64,000 bases of DNA from Lentibacter algarum (lineage in GTDB: Bacteria > Pseudomonadota > Alphaproteobacteria > Rhodobacterales > Rhodobacteraceae), in the NCBI RefSeq assembly GCF_040580765.1, contig NZ_CP158687.1:2232001-2296000 (forward strand). The letters are read 5' to 3'. Positions 53,200 to 62,224 of the stretch are shown here, one piece after another (position 1 is the first letter of the stretch; each line of letters starts with the position of its first letter). The notes below the pieces were generated by a model. It saw nothing but the letters and a program-made list of their open reading frames with translations, was not told the origin of the DNA and ran no database searches. A program made the position numbers and the translations under genes.

Positions 53200-53650
53200 T
53201 TGCTGCTGCCTTGGCCGCCCCCGGTTTGATGCGTGGTTGTCGCTCGGCCACTCGGGTGATGGCTGTATCTAATTCCCCTGCAGCTACCGCATTGAGGAAT
53301 GCATCAAGAACACCAGCCACCTCATCCAATGACTTCACAAACACCGCGTTGTTGGTGCCATCTGCTGCGATCACACGTGCCCCATAACGACACTGCACAT
53401 ACCAGCCACCGTCTTGCTCAAAGAACCACGGGCGCACACGGCGATGCGTTTTGATCAGCTGTGCTTCTCTAAACTCATCTTTGATCCACTTGTGTCGTTC
53501 AACGCGGTGATCTTGCTTTTTAAGTGCTGCCGTATGAACCAGCTTTTGTTCTTTGAGCCCTGCTATGAGTTTGTCACGTCGTGCTATGATGGGATCGCGC
53601 TTGGTGCTGCGATCAACTGTTTTGAATGTAAGCTTTGCGAGATGTGTCAT
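53192..53650 (-). CDS. DUF6641-like accessory protein (copy 2)
   Basis: The 152-residue orthologue of 6917-7375 has most differences in the central part (KDEFREAQLIKTHRRVRPWFFEQDGGWYVQCRYG). The same overlap with the DUF3768 gene is kept. The family label is tentative and the function unknown. Confidence 0.75.
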   Translation of the reverse strand: MTHLAKLTFKTVDRSTKRDPIIARRDKLIAGLKEQKLVHTAALKKQDHRVERHKWIKDEFREAQLIKTHRRVRPWFFEQDGGWYVQCRYGARVIAADGTNNAVFVKSLDEVAGVLDAFLNAVAAGELDTAITRVAERQPRIKPGAAKAAANA

Positions 53651-54066
53651 GTGCGCTCCTAGCTGTTTGGTTACAGCTGAAGCGTATGTTCAGACTTAAT
53701 GCAGAGCTACCAAAAATACGCTCAAGATACTGATTTTATGTGATAATATGATATTATGGGGTAATGCACAGATAAGTGCAGCATTGGTCACATATGTTCG
53801 CGCTTAGTGATTGGTGTAAAAAAGCAGCGCACACGCACCGCCCCTACGCCCACAAAAAAAGCGTCTAACGGTTTGCTCCGCTGACGCTGTCTTTCTGTTA
53901 AGTCTCTGTCTGTTTGATCAAGTTCGTTTGAGCCTCTGTTGATGTTCTGTGTTCTTTTGAACCTTCGTTAGTTCGAACACTTGCTCGTGAACAAGGATGT
54001 GCCAAGACCTGCGTCTTTGGCATCTGTGTTGTTCAAACTGCTCAGGTGTTTGTTGCGCGAAGGGGC
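53651..54066. other. non-coding stretch between rep and the DUF6641-like gene (copy 2)
   Basis: It is collinear with 7376-7794: an AT-rich promoter-like part at ~53720-53790, the rep terminator at 53854-53888 and the GTTCGAAC-type repeats at ~53940-53990. No gene is seen. Confidence 0.5.
53854..53888 (-). terminator. rho-independent terminator of rep (copy 2)
   Basis: It has the same AGCGTC/GACGCT stem with inner CGG/CCG pairs and a seven-T tail on the minus strand as at 7580-7614; only the loop differs by one base. Confidence 0.75.
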
Positions 54067-54708
54067 TTAGCCACGCTCCATCATCTGCAAATCACCGCTT
54101 GCCTCATATTGTGCCTGTTGTGCGTGTAATGCCTGTTGTGCCTGCTGTAGCCAGAGTGGGCTGGCTGCCCTTGAAATGCGATGTGCTTGTTGTTGGGTGT
54201 AGTGCTCATTCAATGCGTGCTGTGGCTGCGGATTTGAATGCTCTGCATTCCAACTGAGGTTGTCTGAGATTGTGTCACTGCCCATGCGCCAGTATTCGTG
54301 CGTGACATAGCTTGTCACAGCTGCACGGTCTTTTACGGGCATGATCCAGTTTTTAACGAGTGGCGCTGTTTGTGTGTGATGCTGCGCCCAGATTGCATTG
54401 AGCAAACAGCACATGTGTTCTGTGTCCTGCAGTGGGCTTGGCATTACGAAGTGAACATGGAAGTTCTCATAATCCGCGCCCTCATGTGCAAAGCACCAGC
54501 GTGGCACGCGCATGTTCTGACGCTCAGCGGCTTTGCCATAGATCACGCGATCCACTTTGTTCCAGTAGCTGCGCAGGAGTTTGTTGGCGCTCGCTCTGCC
54601 AATGGTTCTGCCGTTCACGAACTTGAGCGTGCCAAACACATTCCAGTCTTGCGCCAGCAGATACTGCACCAATGCCTGTCGTTCTTGTTTGCGCTGCTCA
54701 AATCCCAT
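54067..54708 (-). CDS. HUH-type replication initiator endonuclease, Rep (copy 2)
   Basis: The 213-residue orthologue of the copy 1 Rep has all motifs intact: WNVFGTLKF, the HVH pair in ENFHVHFVMP, and SYVTHEYW. Changes are scattered and mostly in the C-terminal tail. It is also preceded by the iteron region, so origin and initiator have stayed together in both copies. Confidence 0.85.
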   Translation of the reverse strand: MGFEQRKQERQALVQYLLAQDWNVFGTLKFVNGRTIGRASANKLLRSYWNKVDRVIYGKAAERQNMRVPRWCFAHEGADYENFHVHFVMPSPLQDTEHMCCLLNAIWAQHHTQTAPLVKNWIMPVKDRAAVTSYVTHEYWRMGSDTISDNLSWNAEHSNPQPQHALNEHYTQQQAHRISRAASPLWLQQAQQALHAQQAQYEASGDLQMMERG

Positions 54709-54978
54709 GTGGTTCTCCGCATGTATTTATCAACGAAGAAGGAAAAGGCGGTAGAAACGGCAGTGTTGTGTCCCAAAAACAGGCACACACAATTGTGTTG
54801 GAACCACTGTGTTGTCGGTTTGTGGTTGCAACATAGTGGTTGCAACACAGTGTCGTAAGAAGTTTCCACAACACAGCTTCTGGCTTGTGTGCTGAGCGAC
54901 ACTATCCGCCCTCGAGTTTGCTCCAACACAACTGTGTTTTGATAAATACTTGCGAGGCCATAACACTGGGAGAATTGG
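54709..54978. repeat. iteron-like region upstream of rep (putative origin, copy 2)
   Basis: The same AACACA/TGTGTT words and the AACCACTGTGTTG/CAACATAGTGGTT inverted pair as in copy 1. About 45 bp of repeat present in copy 1 (near 8570-8615) is missing here, the kind of length change expected in direct-repeat arrays. Confidence 0.6.
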
Positions 54979-55305
54979 ATGAGCATAAGACTATTAGAAC
55001 ACATGCGCGATGAATTGATCGCAACGGGCATTGTACAGAACACACCAGAGTTCTGTCACAGTTGGCTCGGACGAAGTGAGGGGTACATCCGCGTGCTGCG
55101 CTATCACAACACGGAACCCAGTGTAGAAACCCTGAGCATTTGTGCAAGCAAGCTTGGGTATTATGCAGCGCGATTGGCGGCAAGTGATCAGCAAGATCAT
55201 CAAGCGTGGAGTGAGCGTTTGGCAAACCTTAAGGCACTTTGTGACAGGGCCATCGCGCAGCAGTCCGAGGCAGTGTGGCGTGCGCCGGAACGGATGGCAG
55301 TATGA
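54979..55305 (+). CDS. small conserved element protein, DUF6626-like (copy 2)
   Basis: The 108-residue orthologue of 8748-9074 has the first 49 residues nearly identical (SIRLLEHMRDELIATGIVQ...). It begins directly after the iteron region, divergent from rep. A regulatory or replication-linked role is suggested only by position. Confidence 0.75.
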   Translation: MSIRLLEHMRDELIATGIVQNTPEFCHSWLGRSEGYIRVLRYHNTEPSVETLSICASKLGYYAARLAASDQQDHQAWSERLANLKALCDRAIAQQSEAVWRAPERMAV

Positions 55306-55425
55306 GCAATCATCCGAAACGGGTTCTGCAGCCCCAAAAATCTACGCTGCGGTTTTTTATAGGGAAGTACTTATGCTTTTGGGGTGGCCTTTTGCGTACC
55401 CCACTCCCCTCAACTGGAGGCCCAC

Positions 55426-55788
55426 ATGACTGACCGCGAGGAACTGCGCCGACTGATAGATGTGATTGAGAAGGCTTCAGCTAGCGTTCAGCTGGATCAA
55501 GCCATTGAAGACATTAAGATTTTTGCCAACACCACAAGCTTCTTGGCCAACAAGCTAGAGACGCGTCTCAAGGGTGGCGACGTAAAGGGCAAAAAGCAGC
55601 CAAAGTCACGTATGGGAAAGGCTATTGCAGCTCCGCCTGCTCCAAAGCCAAATGCGGCAAACCCACAACAGGCTGCGCCAGACGCTGCAGGTGGCGGCAT
55701 GCCCTCAGCCCTATCAACTGCAACATCACAGGCCGACTACGACAGGCTCAAGCCGCAAGGCGCGCAGGGACCAATATCTGGCAACTGA
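55426..55788 (+). CDS. small element protein with Pro/Ala/Gln-rich tail (copy 2)
   Basis: The start at 55426 follows CTGGAGG. The 120-residue orthologue of 9228-9590 has the N-terminal helix region identical for ~65 residues while the low-complexity tail varies. Conservation of the helical part argues for a real function. Confidence 0.75.
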   Translation: MTDREELRRLIDVIEKASASVQLDQAIEDIKIFANTTSFLANKLETRLKGGDVKGKKQPKSRMGKAIAAPPAPKPNAANPQQAAPDAAGGGMPSALSTATSQADYDRLKPQGAQGPISGN

Positions 55789-56006
55789 GTATTGTGGCGT
55801 CACACAGCGTCTGTGCGCGGGCTGTAGGCGGTGACCACGTTGGGTCGGCGCTCAGTGTAGCGAGCAACTAGGGTTACTGCGCTACGCTGCGTTTTTGGAT
55901 GGAACCGTGCAGATTGCCGCAAACCATAGCTTGTAAATGTTCATTGCTCAAAGGGCTGGCAGGCATAGTTCAAATGCCCTAACCTTCTCATAAAAATTAG
56001 TGGGCT

Positions 56007-56738
56007 GTGAGCATGAACGCTGTTGAAATTGAGGAACAAGTATCTGCACTTGCAGAGCTGCCATTCGACCCTGACGAATTTCCATATGCTTTTCTTGAAG
56101 CTTTTGGGAACAAGTCGACGACGATCAAGCGGTTGCGCGCGGGCACGTCAAACAAGTCTGATCAAGGCGGATTGCTTCAAGCTAATAACATTCACCTCCA
56201 GGTTTGCAATGAGGGCGGTGTTTCCAACACGCTCGCACAACTGAAGGCGAGCCCTGCCACAGTAAAATCAAAAGCAAAATTCGTCTTGGCGACAGATGGC
56301 ATTGTGCTTGAAGCAGAAGACTTGAATACAGGCGAAACTATCGCTTGTGATTATAAGGACTTTTCCGACCACTTTGGCTTTTTCTTACCTCTTGCTGGTA
56401 TCAGCACGGTTAAAAAAATCCGCGAAAGCTCGTTTGATATTAAGGCCACTGGTCGCCTCAATCGCCTCTACGTTGAGCTGCTTAAAGACAATCCTGAATG
56501 GGGCACTGCTGAGCGCCGCCATGATATGAACCATTTTATGGCGCGGCTGATCTTTTGCTTCTTTGCAGAAGACACAGATATTTTCAGAAACCCTGATCAG
56601 TTCACTGGCACGATCGAACGCATGAGCGAGAAGGACAGCTCCAACACCCATGAGGTGATCAGCAAGCTGTTCCGTGCTATAGCTGCGCCGAGCAATCAAA
56701 CGGCTGTGCCAAGCGCATCCCACCTGTCCGGTCTGTGA
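56007..56738 (+). pseudogene. N-terminal fragment of an MmeI-like DNA methyltransferase/restriction enzyme
   Basis: The first ~228 residues (SMNAVEIEEQVSALAELPFDPDEFPYAFLEAFGNK through RRHDMNHFMARLIFCFFAEDTDIF and NTHEVISKLFRAI) match the N-terminal domain of large class I SAM-dependent methylases of the MmeI type, usually ~900 residues or more. The frame then runs into unrelated sequence at ~56690 and stops at 56738, inside a truncated ynfA on the other strand. The catalytic methylase domain is gone. The start may be GTG 56007 or ATG 56013. Confidence 0.85.
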
Positions 56739-56977
56739 CCCTCTGCAAGCCACATCCACAGTACCAAAGCCGCAATGTAGACTCCGCCATAGGCGGCAAA
56801 GGCGCGGCCCGCAGCAACCGTTTCGACTTGCGCCAGAAGCCACCCGAATACCACCAAGGCTACAATACCGGGTACGAGCCAAGCCGCGGATGCGCCGAGG
56901 CGCCACCAGCTCCAGATCGCGAAACACCCGGCGATCTCGGCCAAGGCCGCAAGCGGGTATGCAAGCGCGGCAGGCAT
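56696..56977 (-). pseudogene. ynfA-like (UPF0060) membrane protein gene, 3' end missing
   Basis: The start at 56977 ([28 protein letters not shown]) is the likely one; 56998 is possible. Three hydrophobic segments remain ([38 protein letters not shown]). The reading ends at ...[10 protein letters not shown] with a stop formed at the junction, where relatives continue with a fourth segment of about 13 residues or more. It overlaps or abuts the merR stop and is the far gene of the metal-handling cluster. Confidence 0.8.
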
Positions 56978-56978
56978 C

Positions 56979-57407
56979 TCAGGCGCCAATCTCGTCATGT
57001 TCGGTCAAACATTCGGAATGATCCCGCAACACCTCAAGCACCTTGCAATCGGCGGTACGTCCACCGCTGCATTCGTGAACCATGCGTTTCAGTTCGGTGC
57101 GCAGCGCCTTCAGACGGGCCATGCGCTGTTCCACCTGGTTTAGCTGGCGACGGGCAATCGCGTCGGCTTCTTCGCAGGGCCGATTGGGCTGCTCGCTGAG
57201 GTCGAGCAGCTCGCGGATCGCATCAAGTGAGAAGCCGAGTTGTCGCGAATGGCGGATAAAGGACAGTCGGTCGAGCTGTGCATTGTCATAGCGCCTCTGT
57301 CCGCCTTCAGTCCGGCCAGGTTCGGGCATGAGCCCGATCTGCTCGTAGTACCGAATGGTCTGCACCTTTGTGCCCGTCTTCTTTGACAGAGTGCCGATCG
57401 TGAGCAT
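56979..57407 (-). CDS. MerR-family metal-responsive regulator
   Basis: The start at 57407 ([27 protein letters not shown]) follows GGAGGCG. The 142-residue protein has an N-terminal MerR HTH, a dimerisation helix ([22 protein letters not shown]) and metal-type cysteines in [23 protein letters not shown] and SEC near the C-terminus, similar to Zn/Pb/Cd/Hg-responsive branches. It very probably controls the divergent promoter at 57513-57543. Confidence 0.9.
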   Translation of the reverse strand: MLTIGTLSKKTGTKVQTIRYYEQIGLMPEPGRTEGGQRRYDNAQLDRLSFIRHSRQLGFSLDAIRELLDLSEQPNRPCEEADAIARRQLNQVEQRMARLKALRTELKRMVHECSGGRTADCKVLEVLRDHSECLTEHDEIGA

Positions 57408-57512
57408 CTTCGCCTCCATGAAAAAGTTACAGTCTTTGTAGGTTTTGCCGCCCCAATAGACAGGTGCCGGAATCACAGACGCGTGAGTTTAAGCCACAAC
57501 GTGATTTCGCGC

Positions 57513-57543
57513 TTGAACCTCTAGTAGCTAGAGGATGTAAACG
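57513..57543 (+). promoter_or_regulatory. MerR-type promoter with long spacer and central palindrome
   Basis: TTGAAC (57513-57518) and TAAACG (57538-57543) are separated by 19 bp, the stretched spacing typical of MerR-controlled promoters. A perfect palindrome CCTCTAG-TAG-CTAGAGG (57518-57534) fills the spacer. It points at the SCO gene at 57580 and lies between it and the divergent merR. Confidence 0.82.
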
Positions 57544-57579
57544 CGACAATAATCAAGAATCAAAATCAGGCGCGCAGGT

Positions 57580-58182
57580 TTGTCCCTTACATCGGCACAG
57601 AAATTTCTTTGGGTTTTGGCAGGCGCCGCGGCGCTTGCCTTCGTGTGGCTTTTGCTCTGGTCGGACTATCGCGCTGACCGCGCCCGAACCGACACCGATC
57701 CGGTGTTTCTCGCCGCATTCGAATTGACGGACCACCAAGGTATGGTTCGCACAGAAGAAGACTTTTCGGGGCGTTGGATGTTGGTATTTTTCGGCTTCAG
57801 CAACTGCCCCGATGTCTGCCCGTCGACACTGTCTGAGGTCGCGGCGGTGATGGACGGTCTGGGCGACAATGCCGTGAGGGTCCAGCCGATTTTCATAACC
57901 ATCGACCCCGAACGGGACACGTCCATGGCACTCGCCGAATTCGTTCCGCTGTTCGATGCGAACATCATCGGGCTGACAGGTACGCCCGAACAGATCGCCG
58001 CTACATCCGAAACGTTTCCGATCTTCTTTGAACGCATCGAAGAGGCTACAGCTCCGGATGGCTACACAATGGGCCACACGTCACATCTGTTTCTATTCGA
58101 CCCCGAGGCAGGCTTTGCAGACTCATGGCCCCATGGCACGTCCGCTGAAGAGATTCTCGCCGATCTGGAAGAGAGGATCTGA
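57580..58182 (+). CDS. SCO family copper chaperone/thioredoxin-like protein
   Basis: The 200-residue protein has an N-terminal membrane anchor (FLWVLAGAAALAFVWLLLW) and the copper site C76-x3-C80 (NCPDVCPS) plus H166 (TMGHTS). It faces the periplasm and helps load copper into cytochrome oxidase or protects thiols. The start is TTG with a weak site, ~35 bp downstream of the MerR promoter. It is the first gene of a seven- to eight-gene operon. Confidence 0.92.
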   Translation: MSLTSAQKFLWVLAGAAALAFVWLLLWSDYRADRARTDTDPVFLAAFELTDHQGMVRTEEDFSGRWMLVFFGFSNCPDVCPSTLSEVAAVMDGLGDNAVRVQPIFITIDPERDTSMALAEFVPLFDANIIGLTGTPEQIAATSETFPIFFERIEEATAPDGYTMGHTSHLFLFDPEAGFADSWPHGTSAEEILADLEERI

Positions 58183-58187
58183 CCGAC

Positions 58188-58610
58188 ATGAACCGCGTAC
58201 CCGCAGAAACCGCCCTCGGGCTGGCATGGATCGTTGCCCTCGTCGCCTCGCTTGCTGCACTTTTCATCGGCGAAGTGATGGGGCAGACACCCTGCGTGCT
58301 GTGCTGGTTCCAGCGCGCCTTCATGTTCCCGCTCGCGATCATTCTCGGCCTCGGCCTTTGGTGGCGAGACGGCAGCGTCGGGCGCTATGGCATCGCTCTG
58401 GCGCTTGGTGGTGGCGTGGTCGCCCTGTGGCACATGGGCCTCTACGCGGGCCTGATCCCAGAACGCATCCAGCCCTGCACGGCCACCGGCCCCTCTTGCA
58501 CCGATGATAACCAATTGGTCTTCGGCATTCCGATCCCGCTGATGGCGCTGGTCGCCTTCGCACTGATCGGGTTCCTGTCGGCACTTTCATTGAAGGAAAC
58601 ACAAACATGA
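58188..58610 (+). CDS. DsbB-like disulfide bond formation protein
   Basis: The 140-residue protein has four membrane segments and two cysteine pairs, C36/C39 (TPCVLCWFQR) and C97/C104 (QPCTATGPSC), as in DsbB/BdbC. It reoxidises the DsbA-like partner encoded next and passes electrons to quinone. Its stop overlaps the dsbA-like gene start by 4 bp. Confidence 0.92.
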   Translation: MNRVPAETALGLAWIVALVASLAALFIGEVMGQTPCVLCWFQRAFMFPLAIILGLGLWWRDGSVGRYGIALALGGGVVALWHMGLYAGLIPERIQPCTATGPSCTDDNQLVFGIPIPLMALVAFALIGFLSALSLKETQT

Positions 58611-59266
58611 ATCGACGCGGCTTAATCCTGTCCGTTCTCGCCCTCGGCGTTGCCGGTTTCGGCGGAGCCACTTGGTACGCGGCTCGCCCCGGCCCCGCGG
58701 CCGAAGCAAAAACCGTTGCGCCGGAACTCGCGGACGCGATGATCCGCTCTTACTCGCCCATCCTCGGACTTGCCGACGCGCCCGTCACGATTGTCGAATT
58801 CTTTGACCCGGCCTGCGAGGCTTGCCGCGCCTTCCATCCGATCGTGAAGGACATCATGGCACAGCATGGAGATGCCGTCCGCGTCGTTATCCGCTACACC
58901 GCGTTTCATGGCGAGGCATCCGAGGAAGCGATCCGCGTGCTCGAGGCAGCACGCATGCAAGGCGTTTACGAGCCGGTGCTCGAAGCCGTTCTGCGGGATC
59001 AGCCGAGATGGGCGTCGCACGGCGCGCCTGAGCCCGGTCTGATCCTCCAGATCGCCGCCACTGCCGGACTCGATGCAGAGGCCGCGCGCACGCAAATGCT
59101 GGCACCGGATGTCGTTGCGATCCTGAATCAGGATCGTGCGGACGTCGAAACCGTGGGAGTTCGCCAGACTCCTACTTTCTTTGTAAACGGCAAGTCGCTC
59201 GATCCATTCGGGGAGGCAGAACTGCGTCGATTAGTGGCCGCGGAAGTTGCCGCCGTGCAAAGCTGA
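58607..59266 (+). CDS. DsbA-family thiol:disulfide interchange protein
   Basis: The 219-residue protein has an N-terminal signal/anchor (LILSVLALGVAGFGGATWYAA), the active site C70-E-A-C73 (FFDPACEACRAFHP) and the cis-Pro loop RQTPTFFVNG. It is a periplasmic oxidoreductase paired with the upstream DsbB-like protein, forming a dedicated couple for proteins of this operon. Confidence 0.93.
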   Translation: MNRRGLILSVLALGVAGFGGATWYAARPGPAAEAKTVAPELADAMIRSYSPILGLADAPVTIVEFFDPACEACRAFHPIVKDIMAQHGDAVRVVIRYTAFHGEASEEAIRVLEAARMQGVYEPVLEAVLRDQPRWASHGAPEPGLILQIAATAGLDAEAARTQMLAPDVVAILNQDRADVETVGVRQTPTFFVNGKSLDPFGEAELRRLVAAEVAAVQS

Positions 59267-59289
59267 ATGGAAAAGGCAGGACCAAAACG

Positions 59290-59757
59290 ATGAAAAAGAT
59301 TATTATGACGGGCACACTGGCCGCGCTCTTGACCTTTGGAGGGCTCTTAGTACCCGCACTGGCCGGACCCGTGGATGTCGTCGTCGAAAGCGCCTGGTCC
59401 CGCGCCTCCATAGGGATGAACCGCCCGGGGGCCGCCTACATGACGATCCGCAACACTGGCGACGAGCCGGTGACGCTGATTGGTCTTTCAACACCCCTCG
59501 CGATGATGCCCGAGATCCACGAGACGAAGACCAATGCCGAAGGTGTGAGTTCCATGAGCGCGGCAGGTGAGATCGCGATCGCCCCGGGCGAGAGCGTCGC
59601 GCTTGAGCCGGGCGGCCTCCACGCGATGTTGATGCGGCTACAACAACCCATGACGGAAGGGGAAACCTTTCCGCTGAACCTACTTTTTGTCGACGGGCGC
59701 GAGGTGACAGTCGAGGTGCCGATCCTTGGCATCGCCGCACGCGGACCGGAAGACTAA
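59290..59757 (+). CDS. PCuAC copper chaperone
   Basis: The 155-residue periplasmic protein has a signal peptide (TGTLAALLTFGGLLVPALA). The copper motif is H77-x11-M89-x21-H111-x-M113, the family pattern. It delivers Cu(I) to the oxidase CuA site or to SCO. It overlaps the next SCO gene by one base. Confidence 0.93.
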   Translation: MKKIIMTGTLAALLTFGGLLVPALAGPVDVVVESAWSRASIGMNRPGAAYMTIRNTGDEPVTLIGLSTPLAMMPEIHETKTNAEGVSSMSAAGEIAIAPGESVALEPGGLHAMLMRLQQPMTEGETFPLNLLFVDGREVTVEVPILGIAARGPED

Positions 59758-60383
59758 TGCGACGAAGGACGATCGCAGGATACGGCGCGGTTGGTGCCGG
59801 TGCAATTGCCTTGACGCTCTTCGTCGGTTGGTGGCGGGTCGACGGACCCGGTGCGCCCGAACCTATCGGGCAGCGGCCTATGGCTCTGACCGAGATGGAT
59901 TTCCGCCTGACTGACCATGAAGGCAACGAGGTCGGGCCAGAAACCCTGATCGGGCGACCGACGATGGCGTTCTTCGGTTTCACTTACTGCCCCGATGTCT
60001 GCCCGACCACGCTCTCGGACATTTCAGGTTGGCTCGACGATTTAGGAGACGAAGCCAAACAGTTGAACGTGGTTTTCATCACGGTCGATCCCGAGCGCGA
60101 TACCGTCGAGGCGATGGCAGAATATGTCAGTTATTTCCACCCAGCGATCCGCGGCTGGACGGGACCGGAGGGGCAGATTGCGCGCATCGCGGACGGCTTC
60201 CGCGCTGCCTACGAGCGGGTGCCCACGGAAGGCGGCGACTACACGATGAACCACACGGCCAGCGTCTTCCTGTTCGGTGCCGCTGGACCGTTCGTCACCA
60301 TGATTGACTATCATGAACCGAGGGAATTCGCGGTACCGAAGATCCGCCGCGCGTTGGAAGAAGAAACGGAGGAAGCGACATGA
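59757..60383 (+). CDS. second SCO family protein
   Basis: The 208-residue protein has an N-terminal anchor, C78-x3-C82 (TYCPDVCPTT) and H166 (TMNHTAS). It is clearly different from the SCO at 57580, so this operon carries two paralogues, perhaps one for copper delivery and one as a reductase. Its stop overlaps the M23 gene by 4 bp. Confidence 0.93.
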   Translation: MRRRTIAGYGAVGAGAIALTLFVGWWRVDGPGAPEPIGQRPMALTEMDFRLTDHEGNEVGPETLIGRPTMAFFGFTYCPDVCPTTLSDISGWLDDLGDEAKQLNVVFITVDPERDTVEAMAEYVSYFHPAIRGWTGPEGQIARIADGFRAAYERVPTEGGDYTMNHTASVFLFGAAGPFVTMIDYHEPREFAVPKIRRALEEETEEAT

Positions 60384-61753
60384 GGCTCAGAACTTTTGCG
60401 GCAGGTGTCGCGCTTGCGGGGACCGTTTCGGGGACGGCTATCGCCTTCTTCGATGTTCTGTCGAAAGAACCCGTGCCGCCAGAACTTGCCCAGGCAGGTA
60501 GCTGGATGCCCCAGCGTCCTGAAGCTCCCCGGAGCCTGGATATTCCGTTGTCGCTGCCAGCTACGGCGTGGGTGGAAGATACACCCGGCTTCGGCCCCTT
60601 GCCCCTGCTGCAGGCCGCTGTTGTTGACAGGCCGATGCAGGCCATCGAACCGCCCCTGTTGACTTGGTCTCGCGACATCTCTTCTGGTGAAACGCTCGGC
60701 TCCTTGCTTTCCGAAGCCGGTCTTGCGGGAGCCGACCGGGCGGAAGTCGCCCTTGCACTTGGCGCGGAATACGATCTGCGACGGTTGCGGCCGGGGAATT
60801 CGGTCACTGTTGTTTCGACTATGGATGGCAGCCCCCGCACCGTCTCGCTCGCCGTCGAGGACGGGGTGCGGATCGAGGTGCTTTTTGGCGAGCAGGTGTC
60901 CACGCAGGTCGTGGCGCCGGATCCGGAGATGGTAACCCTTGCTGGGGAGGCCGTGATCGACACCTCGATCTTCGCGGCACTCGACAATGCCGGCATCCCC
61001 GCCCGATTTGCCGTGGACCTTGCGCAAATGCTGGGTGGAACCGTGGATTTCCGCCGTGAGATGGCTGGAGGGGAGACACTAAGGCTTCTCTGGCGCGAGA
61101 CGCGCGTCGGCGATGACAAGATCGGACAGCCGGACCTCGCCTTCGCCGCACTGGAAATCGGCGATTCGCTTTACGAGATCGTTTGGCCGGACGACGGCAG
61201 CGGTCAGGCGACGATCTACGTCGATGGCGAAGTGCTTCGCGTCTTTGCACAGCCGGTTGAGGGCGCGCGCCTCAGCTCGGTGTTCGGGCGCCGCACACAT
61301 CCGGCCTACGGAAACGTCCGGATGCACACCGGCGTCGATTTTGCCGCGACAAGCGGGACGCCGGTACGGACGACGGCACCGGGCCGGGTCAGCTTTATCG
61401 GCTGGCGAGGCGGCTATGGACGCGTGGTTGAAATCTCTCACGGCTCGGAGACCATGACGCGCTACGCGCATCTCAGCGCCGTGCCGGAGGGCCTAACACA
61501 GGGCCAACTCGTGGCGGCGGGAGATGTGATCGGGCGCGTTGGCGCAACTGGCACAGCGACAGGTCCCAACCTGCACTACGAAGTCCTCGTAGATGGGCGT
61601 CCGACTGACCCTCTCTCTGACGACCGGCTCGCCGAAGCCGCAGAGAACGAGGTGGATGATACCGCCGCGCTGTTGCGTCTGACCGCGGCGCGCGCGCTTC
61701 TGACTGAAAACCTTGACAGCGAAATTGCCCAGACGACAACCGAAAGGCTCTGA
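60380..61753 (+). CDS. M23-family metallopeptidase (LytM-type)
   Basis: The 457-residue protein has an N-terminal signal/anchor, a middle part resembling MepM/Csd3-type LysM-like and regulatory domains (SSGETLGSLLSEAGL, LRPGNSVTVVSTMDGSP), and a C-terminal M23 domain with MHTGVDFAA (His and Asp zinc ligands) and PNLHYEV (HxH-type end). It cleaves peptidoglycan cross-links in the periplasm. Its presence in a copper operon is common in mobile metal islands but the reason is unclear. Confidence 0.9.
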   Translation: MRLRTFAAGVALAGTVSGTAIAFFDVLSKEPVPPELAQAGSWMPQRPEAPRSLDIPLSLPATAWVEDTPGFGPLPLLQAAVVDRPMQAIEPPLLTWSRDISSGETLGSLLSEAGLAGADRAEVALALGAEYDLRRLRPGNSVTVVSTMDGSPRTVSLAVEDGVRIEVLFGEQVSTQVVAPDPEMVTLAGEAVIDTSIFAALDNAGIPARFAVDLAQMLGGTVDFRREMAGGETLRLLWRETRVGDDKIGQPDLAFAALEIGDSLYEIVWPDDGSGQATIYVDGEVLRVFAQPVEGARLSSVFGRRTHPAYGNVRMHTGVDFAATSGTPVRTTAPGRVSFIGWRGGYGRVVEISHGSETMTRYAHLSAVPEGLTQGQLVAAGDVIGRVGATGTATGPNLHYEVLVDGRPTDPLSDDRLAEAAENEVDDTAALLRLTAARALLTENLDSEIAQTTTERL

Positions 61754-61756
61754 CCC

Positions 61757-62212
61757 ATGAAACGCATGACCCAAGCTCTGACCATCGCGCTCGCCCTGTT
61801 CCCGGCGGCCCAGGCCCTCGCAGAGGCAACAGCGATAGACGTCCGCAAGACCAACGGATGCGGCTGCTGCCTGTCCTGGATGAACCATCTCGAGGAAAAC
61901 GGATTCGCGCCGACGGGCGAGAACATGTTTGGCGGGTCGCTGGTTCGTTTCAAGCTCGACAACGGCGTGCCGCAGCGCATGGTCTCCTGCCATACCGCGC
62001 TCATAGAGGGCTACGTGATTGAAGGCCATGTCCCGGCCGCTGATATCCGCCGCCTTCTTGAGGAACGCCCGGACGCCGTCGGCCTCGCCGTTCCGGGAAT
62101 GCCCTATGGCTCGCCCGGCATGGGGCCGGAAGAAAATCGTGAAGCTTATGATGTCTTCCTCATCCGCGAGGACGGGTCGACCGAAGTCTTTTCAAGCTAC
62201 GCAGAAGGATAA
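61757..62212 (+). CDS. DUF411 family metal-binding protein
   Basis: The 151-residue periplasmic protein has a signal peptide (TIALALFPAAQALA). The conserved cysteine cluster is KTNGCGCCLSWMNHL (C35, C37, C38) and a further SCHTA motif. DUF411 proteins occur with copper-resistance genes and probably bind copper. The ZIP fragment follows after 12 bp. Confidence 0.92.
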   Translation: MKRMTQALTIALALFPAAQALAEATAIDVRKTNGCGCCLSWMNHLEENGFAPTGENMFGGSLVRFKLDNGVPQRMVSCHTALIEGYVIEGHVPAADIRRLLEERPDAVGLAVPGMPYGSPGMGPEENREAYDVFLIREDGSTEVFSSYAEG

Positions 62213-62224
62213 TCTGGCCCGCTT

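Larger units (their letters stand above)
48702..55895. mobile_element. modular recombinase/HUH-Rep mobile element, copy 2
   Basis: The limits come from alignment to 2342-9697. The left end motif is AAGGTCTGCTAAGGGCCG and the right shared end is GCGCTACGCTGCGTTTT. The backbone is the same as in copy 1. The private cargo (~49480-52865) is a 163-residue protein, an extra palindrome block, a membrane protein with a wHTH protein, a 79-residue protein, a tRNA with CAU anticodon and a BLUF protein. The element sits directly upstream of the RND operon and is followed by a truncated methylase gene. Confidence 0.75.

Noticed and set aside
60295..61119. 274-codon minus-strand frame over the M23 gene
   Set aside because: Low-complexity Ser/Pro/Arg-rich antisense translation of a GC-rich gene with clear M23 motifs on the other strand.
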